Shown here one piece after another: positions 1 through 5,211 of a DNA stretch of 8,322 nucleotides. How positions within the stretch are numbered: position 1 is the stretch's first letter; each line of letters begins with the position of its first letter. The stretch is from Chloroflexota bacterium. GTDB taxonomy: Bacteria > Chloroflexota > Anaerolineae > Aggregatilineales > Aggregatilineaceae. The notes below the pieces were generated by a model. That model saw only the letters and a program-made list of their open reading frames with translations, was not told the origin of the DNA and made no database searches. The translations under genes were made by a program, and so were the position numbers. The stretch is taken from contig JACRBK010000187.1 of the NCBI GenBank assembly GCA_016234525.1, positions 1-8,322 of the forward strand, given 5' to 3'.

Positions 1-713
1 CCCAGCGCGATCAGCGGAGAAACGATCAAGCGGATGCCGGACGCCATCAGCATCGCGCTGAAACGCCCCTTGATCGACGCCTGAGAAAGCTGAATCCCCA
101 AAATGACCAGCATACAGGGAATCGTTGCATCGCTCAGCAGCGCCACCGAACGATCTACCGGCACGGGCAGATCAATGCGGCCCAGGTTGACGATCAATCC
201 CAACACGACCATGTACGGCAGCGGAATCGTAAACACATTCAGGATAGCGCGCCGGGTCGAAACCGTCCCTCGCGAGGCCAGGAACACCCCCAGCGTATAG
301 GAAACAATCACCGTCCCGACAAAGTAGATCAGGGCGCGTTCTTCGCCTTCGGACCCAAACGCAAAACGGTTGACCGGGAGGCCGTAATTGCCCGCGTTGA
401 TCAGAGTGGCGCTGAGCATAAAGGCGCTTTGCAGCCGGGGATCAAACCCTGCTATGCGTGCCACACGCCACGCGATAAACGCGACGATGATCGAAGACAC
501 GATAGCCACGGTCACCAGCCGCACCGCTTCTCCCCCGCTCAGATCGGTATAAGCGATCCCTTCGAAGATGGTGAACGGGGTGAACAGATAGATCACCAGG
601 CGCGACAGGCTGCGCGAATCGATGTCGAATTTGCGGTAGACCAGCACCGAAATCCCCACAATGATAAAAATGGGGGAGAGGACGTTGTAGGCAATATCAA
701 CTAAGGATGCCAT
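1..713 (-). CDS. AEC (auxin efflux carrier) family transporter, C-terminus beyond window
   Basis: Secondary transporter of the inner membrane, of the family that includes malate permeases and auxin efflux carriers; the substrate cannot be read from sequence but a small carboxylate is the usual guess. The frame runs open from ATG at 713 to the left edge (237 codons), so the C-terminal part is missing; the family is usually about 300-320 residues. I see about eight hydrophobic segments, near residues 6-26, 35-55, 63-83, 97-117, 127-147, 155-177, 190-210 and 217-237. The family's conserved NAGNYGLP motif is at residues 106-113, in the fourth segment, and a Pro-containing PLPY stretch lies near 164-167. 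The start is 12 bases after the pyruvate kinase stop with no clear Shine-Dalgarno sequence, which suggests co-transcription and possibly translational coupling. Family assignment is firm, function is open. Confidence 0.9.
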   Translation of the reverse strand, partial: MASLVDIAYNVLSPIFIIVGISVLVYRKFDIDSRSLSRLVIYLFTPFTIFEGIAYTDLSGGEAVRLVTVAIVSSIIVAFIAWRVARIAGFDPRLQSAFMLSATLINAGNYGLPVNRFAFGSEGEERALIYFVGTVIVSYTLGVFLASRGTVSTRRAILNVFTIPLPYMVVLGLIVNLGRIDLPVPVDRSVALLSDATIPCMLVILGIQLSQASIKGRFSAMLMASGIRLIVSPLIAL

Positions 714-725
714 AGATGGATGAGC

Positions 726-2210
726 TTACGCGGGCGTCTGGCCGGTTTCGCCCACCGCCAGCACCTTCAAGAAATTGGTCTGGCTACCCACGCCGAACGG
801 CACCCCGCCGATAATCACCATCAGATCGCCTTGTTTGACCAGGTCTTCATCTTGAGCGGTTTGGGTTACGACTTCAATCATCTCGTCAATGGTCGCGAAT
901 TCCTCCACCATGACCGGCTGAACGCCCCACACCAGCGCCAACCGCCGGTAGGTAATTGCATTGGGCGTCACCGCCAGGATCGGCGTGCTAGGACGCACGC
1001 GCGCCACCCGCTGCGCGGTATAGCCTGACCAGGTGCTTGCCACAATCAACCGCGCATCCAACATACGCGCGACGCCTGCCGTCACATGGCTGATCGCGGC
1101 GGGAACGGTGCGCAGTTTGGGGTCTTGCAAAGCATCCGCGCTCAGTTTGACCGGGTGCAGTTCTTCGTGTTCGCGTAGATACTGCTCGGCGTTCTGGGCG
1201 ATCTTGACCATCATCTCGATAGATTGCAGCGGGTATTTGCCCACCGCCGTTTCGCCGGAGAGCATCACTGCATCGGTTCCGTCGATGATCGCGTTCGCCA
1301 CGTCGGTCGATTCGGCGCGGGTCGGGCGTGGATTGTCGATCATACTCTGCAACATCTGCGTAGCGGTGATCACCGGTTTGCCCGCTTCGTTGCAGCGGCG
1401 GATGATATTTTTCTGATGGACCGGCACATGCTCGGCAGGTGTCTCGACTCCTAGATCACCACGCGCCACCATGATCCCGTCAGACGCTTCAAGAATCGCG
1501 TCAAAATTGACGATGGCCTCGGCTTTTTCGATCTTGGCGATCAACGCCACATCACCTTTTAGGTGCCGCATCAACCAGCGTAATTCGCGGATGTCGTCCG
1601 CTGTGCGCACAAACGACAGCGCCAGATAATCTACACCCTGCTCGATGGCAAACTTGACGTGTTCGCGGTCCTCTTCGGTGATAGACGACATGCTGAGTTT
1701 GGTATCGGGGGCGCTCACCCCTTTGTGGGACGAGAGCAGGCCGCCGTTGATTACATCGCACACCACGTCCGCGCCGGGCTTGCTGCTCACCACAAATTCA
1801 AGCTGACCGTCGTCCAACAGCAGCCGGTCCCCGACCTGCATTTCGGTCAATACGTCCTGGTGATCAAAGGGAACCACAAACGGCTGTTCGGGGTCCAGGT
1901 CTTTGCGCGCCGTCAGCGTCACATGATCCCCGGCGGTCAGTTCGAGCGGCACCTGGACCAGATTCCCCAGGCGCAGTTTCGGCCCCGGCAGATCGGCCAG
2001 AATCGCCACCACAGCATTTTCCTGGTTGGCCACCAGGCGGATATTGGCGATATTGCGGGCGTGCGTCTCGTGTTCGCCATGACTGAAATTGATGCGCGCC
2101 ACGTCCATCCCGGCGCGGATCATCGCTCGCAGCATCCCAATATCCTGCGAGGCGGGGCCAATGGTCGCCACAATTTTAGTGCGTTTGCGGTGTTCAAGGG
2201 TTCTGATCAT
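726..2210 (-). CDS. pyk: Pyruvate kinase
   Basis: Cytoplasmic enzyme that transfers phosphate from phosphoenolpyruvate to ADP, giving pyruvate and ATP, the last step of glycolysis. The 494-residue product has the normal length of a bacterial enzyme without the extra C-terminal PEP-utiliser domain. Visible landmarks: TKIVATIGPAS at 11-21, RINFSHG at 39-45, the B domain at about 81-175, the active-site region with catalytic Lys226 and metal ligands Glu228 and Asp252 (IAKIEKAE and ARGDLG), Thr284 in ATQML, and ESTDVANAIIDGTDAVMLSGETA at about 300-322, followed by the C-terminal allosteric domain. I chose ATG 2210 over the upstream ATG at 2261 because the protein family begins here and AGGA (2220-2223) sits 9 bases ahead. 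Residue 78 is Lys in GPK, the position that is Glu in K+-dependent enzymes, so K+ independence is predicted. It follows enolase on the same strand and precedes the AEC gene closely. Confidence 0.97.
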   Translation of the reverse strand: MIRTLEHRKRTKIVATIGPASQDIGMLRAMIRAGMDVARINFSHGEHETHARNIANIRLVANQENAVVAILADLPGPKLRLGNLVQVPLELTAGDHVTLTARKDLDPEQPFVVPFDHQDVLTEMQVGDRLLLDDGQLEFVVSSKPGADVVCDVINGGLLSSHKGVSAPDTKLSMSSITEEDREHVKFAIEQGVDYLALSFVRTADDIRELRWLMRHLKGDVALIAKIEKAEAIVNFDAILEASDGIMVARGDLGVETPAEHVPVHQKNIIRRCNEAGKPVITATQMLQSMIDNPRPTRAESTDVANAIIDGTDAVMLSGETAVGKYPLQSIEMMVKIAQNAEQYLREHEELHPVKLSADALQDPKLRTVPAAISHVTAGVARMLDARLIVASTWSGYTAQRVARVRPSTPILAVTPNAITYRRLALVWGVQPVMVEEFATIDEMIEVVTQTAQDEDLVKQGDLMVIIGGVPFGVGSQTNFLKVLAVGETGQTPA

Positions 2211-2238
2211 GGTGTTTTTTCCTGCGCTTTCAACTAAA

Positions 2239-2274
2239 GTGCCTGGGAAGGGTGAAATCACATTTCCCAGGCAC
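2239..2274 (-). promoter_or_regulatory. Inverted repeat in the pyruvate kinase leader
   Basis: GTGCCTGGGAA (2239-2249) is matched perfectly by TTCCCAGGCAC (2264-2274), an 11-bp stem with a 14-base loop that itself contains GTGA-AA-TCAC. It lies 28 bases upstream of the pyruvate kinase start and just downstream of, or overlapping, the likely transcription start. It could be a DNA operator, a leader hairpin, or a weak terminator for transcription coming from enolase. The bases that follow on the minus strand (TTTAGTTG) are a poor T tract, so a standard intrinsic terminator is less likely. The repeat itself is certain; its role is inferred. Confidence 0.6.
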
Positions 2275-2304
2275 GTTTTAACTCATCAGTCTGTACCTTG
2301 TAAA
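2275..2304 (-). promoter_or_regulatory. Candidate sigma70-type promoter for pyruvate kinase
   Basis: On the minus strand TTTACA (2304-2299) matches the -35 consensus at 5 of 6 positions and is followed after 18 bases by TAAAAC (2280-2275), 4 of 6 to the -10 consensus. Transcription would begin near 2268, inside the 11-bp inverted repeat at 2239-2274. The -10 match is modest, so this is a tentative call. Confidence 0.25.
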
Positions 2305-2307
2305 TTT

Positions 2308-2459
2308 ACCCCTATCCCCCGTCGATGCTGCGCATCGCTCCTCCTTTCCCCGCTGCGCAGAGAAAGGGGGAGTTTTGGCTTGCTTAGGAGCGCGGCGCCG
2401 CTGCGCCCGGTTTTCCCCCTCTCCACTAGCGCAGCGCAGTGGGGAGGGGATCAAGGGGT
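2308..2459. repeat. Composite palindromic element (MITE/REP-like), about 150 bp
   Basis: The ends are imperfect inverted repeats: ACCCCTATCCCC at 2308-2319 and GGGGATCAAGGGGT at 2446-2459. Between them are nested palindromes: CGATGC/GCATCG (2323-2328 with 2332-2337), a CTCCTTTC/GAAAgggGGAG stem with a bulge (2341-2372), the perfect 10-base palindrome GCGGCGCCGC (2392-2401), and a 12-bp stem with one G-T pair (2416-2427 with 2438-2449). The heptamer GCTGCGC recurs at 2327, 2352 and 2400 and inverted at 2429, each time in or next to a loop. No open frame is carried. It begins about 24 bases after the enolase stop, so it would form a strong structure at the 3' end of enolase mRNA. No clean target duplication is seen (TAAATTT to the left and CTAATTT to the right are only similar). 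It looks like a non-autonomous mobile or REP-type repeat; copy number cannot be judged here. Confidence 0.6.
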
Positions 2460-2482
2460 GGGGCTAATTTCCGATAATCGAC

Positions 2483-3775
2483 TTACAGCTTGCGCTTGAG
2501 GTTCGGGTAGGCGTTTTTGCCCGCGTACACCGCCGACGAGCCGAGTTCTTCTTCGATGCGCAGCAGTTGGTTGTACTTGGCGATCCGGTCCGAACGGGCG
2601 GGCGCGCCGGTTTTGATCTGGCCCATGTTGAGCGCGACGGACAGATCCGCGATGGTCGAGTCTTCGCTTTCACCGCTGCGGTGGCTGGTGACCACTGTCC
2701 AGTTATTAATCTGGCTCAGGTGTGTGGCTGCAATCGCTTCGGTTAGCGTGCCGATCTGGTTCACCTTACACAGCAGGCTGTTGCAAGCGTGCTCTTTGAT
2801 CGCTCTCTGTACGCGCTCTGGGTTGGTCACGAGCAGATCGTCACCGACCAACTGGACTTTATCGCCCACTTTTTTGGTCAGCATGACCCAATGTTCCCAA
2901 TCGTTCTGATCCAGGCCATCTTCGAGCGAGATGATCGGGTATTTCTTCATCCAGTCAGCCCAGAAATCGACCATTTCGGCCCCGGTCAGGCTGCGGCCTT
3001 CTTTTGCCAGGACGTATTTTCCGTCCTTATAAATTTCGGAAACCGCCGGATCGAGGGCGATAAAGACATCACTGCCCGCTTTGTAACCGGCTTTTTCAAT
3101 CGCTTCGAGGATCACTTCGATGGCCCCGGCGTTGCTGGGCAGCGTGGGCGCGAAACCGCCTTCATCACCGATAGTGGTCACAAGGCCCTTGCTCGACAGC
3201 ACTTTCTTGAGGCTCTGATAAATCTCGGCGCACCAGCGCAGGGCTTCGCGGAAGCTCTCAGCGCCAACGGGCATGACCATAAATTCCTGGAAGTCCGGGC
3301 CATCCGGCGCGTGTTTGCCGCCGTTGAGGATATTCATCATCGGGACGGGCAGCGTATGCGCATACACGCCGCCCAGATAGCGGTAGAGGGGCAGTCCCAC
3401 GCTGATAGAAGCCGCTTTGGCAACCGCCAACGACGCACCCAAGATCGCGTTCGCGCCCAGACGGCCTTTGTTCGCGGTGCCATCCAGGCCGATCAACATT
3501 TCATCGATGCCCTTCTGGTCAATCGCTTCCCAGCCCAACAGCGCGTCGGCGATTTCGTTGTTGACGTTATCGACGGCCTGCAAAACGCCCTTGCCGCCAT
3601 AGCGTTTTTTGTCGCCATCACGCAGTTCAACGGCTTCATATTCGCCGGTGCTGGCCCCACTGGGGACGATCACGCGGCCCATGCTGCCGTCTTCGAGCCA
3701 GATTTCAACTTCTACTGTCGGGTTACCGCGTGAATCGAGAACTTCACGACCGATTACATCTTCGATAATAGACAT
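2483..3775 (-). CDS. eno: Enolase (phosphopyruvate hydratase)
   Basis: Converts 2-phosphoglycerate to phosphoenolpyruvate in the cytoplasm; Mg-dependent. The 430-residue length is standard. Landmarks in order: SRGNPTVEVE at 15-24, the mobile loop GASTGEYEA at 40-48, His155 in GGKHAPDGPDFQEFMVMP, Glu205 in GDEGGFAP, the three metal ligands Asp242 (ALDPAVSE), Glu285 (SLEDGLDQNDW) and Asp312 (VGDDLLVTN), catalytic Lys337 in CKVNQIGTLTE, and SHRSGE at 364-369. All catalytic positions are intact. The ATG at 3775 is preceded by AGGAG (3785-3789) with a 9-base spacer, which settles the start. The next gene downstream on the same strand is pyruvate kinase, 272 bases away across a palindromic element, so the two consecutive glycolytic steps are adjacent but probably have their own promoters. 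Confidence 0.98.
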   Translation of the reverse strand: MSIIEDVIGREVLDSRGNPTVEVEIWLEDGSMGRVIVPSGASTGEYEAVELRDGDKKRYGGKGVLQAVDNVNNEIADALLGWEAIDQKGIDEMLIGLDGTANKGRLGANAILGASLAVAKAASISVGLPLYRYLGGVYAHTLPVPMMNILNGGKHAPDGPDFQEFMVMPVGAESFREALRWCAEIYQSLKKVLSSKGLVTTIGDEGGFAPTLPSNAGAIEVILEAIEKAGYKAGSDVFIALDPAVSEIYKDGKYVLAKEGRSLTGAEMVDFWADWMKKYPIISLEDGLDQNDWEHWVMLTKKVGDKVQLVGDDLLVTNPERVQRAIKEHACNSLLCKVNQIGTLTEAIAATHLSQINNWTVVTSHRSGESEDSTIADLSVALNMGQIKTGAPARSDRIAKYNQLLRIEEELGSSAVYAGKNAYPNLKRKL

Positions 3776-3833
3776 TTTAAAGCTCTCCTGTGAAATAAGC
3801 TCTCAGCTTTCAGCAAAAACAGTGTTGAAAATT

Positions 3834-3856
3834 GGGGCGCATCGTTACCGCGCCCC
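3834..3856 (-). promoter_or_regulatory. Stem-loop at the predicted 5' end of the enolase transcript
   Basis: GGGGCGC (3834-3840) and GCGCCCC (3850-3856) form a perfect 7-bp all-GC stem with a 9-base loop. On the minus strand it is followed by AATTTTC. If the promoter read at 3864-3892 is right, transcription starts at about 3857, so this stem would begin at the second nucleotide of the mRNA. Such 5' stems are known to protect some bacterial mRNAs from decay. It could also be a weak terminator for readthrough from the gene upstream. Confidence 0.5.
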
Positions 3857-3863
3857 GGTAGCT

Positions 3864-3892
3864 ATTATGGATGAAACAATCAAAGTTGGCAG
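3864..3892 (-). promoter_or_regulatory. Candidate sigma70-type promoter for enolase
   Basis: On the minus strand CTGCCA (3892-3887, 4 of 6 to TTGACA) is followed after exactly 17 bases by CATAAT (3869-3864, 5 of 6 to TATAAT). The predicted start is near 3857, giving a leader of about 80 bases. Read by eye; no experimental support. Confidence 0.4.
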
Positions 3893-3901
3893 CATCTTTT
3901 T

Positions 3902-3945
3902 GTAGGGGTTTGCGTCGCCCAGGGCAGGGCAAGCCCTGCCCCTAC
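3902..3945. repeat. GTAGGGG palindromic repeat, complete copy
   Basis: Outer arms GTAGGGG (3902-3908) and CCCCTAC (3939-3945) enclose an inner perfect inverted repeat GGGCAGGGC (3922-3930) and GCCCTGCCC (3933-3941) with only two bases between. It lies 33 bases after the stop of the BioD/DRTGG gene and just upstream of the enolase promoter. There is no T tract on either side, so it is not a textbook terminator, though the structure could still mark the transcript end. Related repeats are at 5132-5157 and 7561-7585. Confidence 0.7.
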
Positions 3946-3978
3946 GATTGTGCCCTGATTGACTGTTTCTTCACTGAA

Positions 3979-5070
3979 TTACGGGTGTGCCAGTTCTAAG
4001 ACCTGAAGCAGCCCGGCGTAATCCAAATGCTCGGAGAGCATCGCCTGGAAACGGCTGAGTTTTTCGGGCTGGGCCAGGCTGGTGCGGCCAAAAACGCCTT
4101 CAACTTTTTCCACCGCTTCGAGCGTGTTGTCAGCGACCAGCAGCACGGCAACATTCTGTTCTTCGGCGCGTTTGAGGATCGTCGAAGTCGGCTGCAAATT
4201 GCCGGTCAGCACCAGGCAGGTGGTCGAGGTTTCGAGCGCAGCCGCCTGAATATCTGTGCGATCACCACCGGTAAAGACGGCTTTGTTCAATTGGCGGCGG
4301 AAACGCGGCATAGCCGATTCAACCGTCATCGCACCGACGCTCATATGCTCCACCAGGCGTTCGCGCAGGTGCGAGCCGGTCAGCACTTTCGCGCCCAACC
4401 GGTCAATCATTTCGCCCACGCTCAGCGCGCGCAGATACGGGTCAAACGGCAGTACGCCAAACACGCGCACGCCTTCTTTTTGCAGGAAAGGCACGATATG
4501 TTCGCGGACATACTGCATATCTTCACGCGGGACGGTGTTGATCACGATGCCGATCAGACGCTCGCCCAGGCGGCGCTTGGCGGCCAACGCATCGTCCAGA
4601 GTACACATACCCGCCATGCACTGCTCAGACGAATAACTGACCACGCTCAACACGGGAACCTGAAGGTGTTCTACGACGTTGAGGGTATTCAGCCCCACCG
4701 CGTAACCTTCACGCATACTGGAACCACCTTCCAGCAGCACCACATCATGCGCCTCGACCGTCGCATCACACGCATTTTTGATGACCGCGAGCAGATCGCG
4801 TTCCTGCGTGCCATTCATGACCGATTGCAGCAGTTCAGTGTCAATAACAATCGGGGCGAGTTCCCAGGGTGGAGTGTCCAGGCCCAGTGAACGCCGCACA
4901 AAATCGGCATCTTCGTCGAGGATGCGGCCCCCGGCACGGGCGGGCTGCATACTGACGGGTTTGAGATAACCGACCTTAAGTCCGGCGGCCTGCATCCGCA
5001 GCCCCAGACCCAAGATCAGCGCCGTTTTACCAGAAAACGTACTCACCGAAGTGATATACAGGCTCTTCAT
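3979..5070 (-). CDS. Phosphotransacetylase-like regulatory protein: BioD-like P-loop domain plus DRTGG domain
   Basis: A 363-residue cytoplasmic protein matching the N-terminal, non-catalytic half of long bacterial phosphotransacetylases (the COG0857-type arrangement). Residues about 1-210 are a dethiobiotin synthetase-like P-loop domain, with a P-loop-like stretch at 9-16 (Gly14, Lys15, Thr16) and a Walker B-like VVLLEGG at 110-116. Residues about 215-330 form the DRTGG domain, with GGDRTD at 268-273. No phosphotransacetylase catalytic domain follows; the stop comes at once after the short tail. I chose ATG 5070 over 5115 because the fold begins here and AAAGGA (5080-5085) is 9 bases upstream. 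It lies 141 bases downstream of the ADP-forming acetate-CoA ligase on the same strand. In E. coli Pta the matching region responds to metabolites such as NADH and pyruvate, so a sensor or regulator of acetate metabolism is plausible. A true dethiobiotin synthetase is unlikely, given the DRTGG domain and no biotin genes. Confidence 0.85.
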   Translation of the reverse strand: MKSLYITSVSTFSGKTALILGLGLRMQAAGLKVGYLKPVSMQPARAGGRILDEDADFVRRSLGLDTPPWELAPIVIDTELLQSVMNGTQERDLLAVIKNACDATVEAHDVVLLEGGSSMREGYAVGLNTLNVVEHLQVPVLSVVSYSSEQCMAGMCTLDDALAAKRRLGERLIGIVINTVPREDMQYVREHIVPFLQKEGVRVFGVLPFDPYLRALSVGEMIDRLGAKVLTGSHLRERLVEHMSVGAMTVESAMPRFRRQLNKAVFTGGDRTDIQAAALETSTTCLVLTGNLQPTSTILKRAEEQNVAVLLVADNTLEAVEKVEGVFGRTSLAQPEKLSRFQAMLSEHLDYAGLLQVLELAHP

Positions 5071-5131
5071 AATGTACTGTCCTTTAAGCTTATCTAGTAG
5101 GTAACGCCCATTCAATAGATTACGAACCCTG

Positions 5132-5157
5132 GGTAGGGGCCATGAACTGCCCCTACC
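5132..5157. repeat. GTAGGGGC palindrome, short copy
   Basis: GGTAGGGGC (5132-5140) and GCCCCTACC (5149-5157) are a perfect 9-bp inverted repeat around an 8-base loop, CATGAACT. It sits in the 141-base gap between the ligase stop and the start of the BioD/DRTGG gene. No T tract follows on either strand. The outer arms are the same as in the copy at 3902-3945, so these appear to be members of one dispersed intergenic repeat family. Confidence 0.7.
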
Positions 5158-5211
5158 ATCATTCTATCCCCATTTTAACGGCGTTAGCCTATAACAGTCC
5201 AGACGGCGCGC

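Noticed and set aside
1659..2237. A 192-codon plus-strand open frame opposite the start of pyruvate kinase
   Set aside because: Antisense shadow of the conserved pyruvate kinase N-terminus; no family resemblance.
2211..2261. A 17-codon N-terminal extension of pyruvate kinase
   Set aside because: It overlaps the 11-bp inverted repeat, and the AGGA site with the family start supports ATG 2210.
2789..3733. A 314-codon open frame on the plus strand opposite enolase
   Set aside because: It is fully antisense to a gene with every catalytic residue intact, its product is rich in His, Gln, Phe and Arg as expected of a reverse-strand shadow in GC-rich DNA, and I recognise no domain in it.
3902..3945. 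Reading the GTAGGGG palindrome as an intrinsic terminator
   Set aside because: The stem is strong but no run of T follows on either strand, so the standard signal is missing.
4027..4890. A 287-codon open frame on the plus strand opposite the BioD/DRTGG gene
   Set aside because: Same shadow composition (many His, Gln, Arg and Phe), no recognisable domain, and it lies wholly within a well-supported gene.
5071..5115. A 15-codon N-terminal extension of the BioD/DRTGG protein
   Set aside because: The P-loop fold begins at ATG 5070 and a good ribosome binding site (AAAGGA) lies within the would-be extension.
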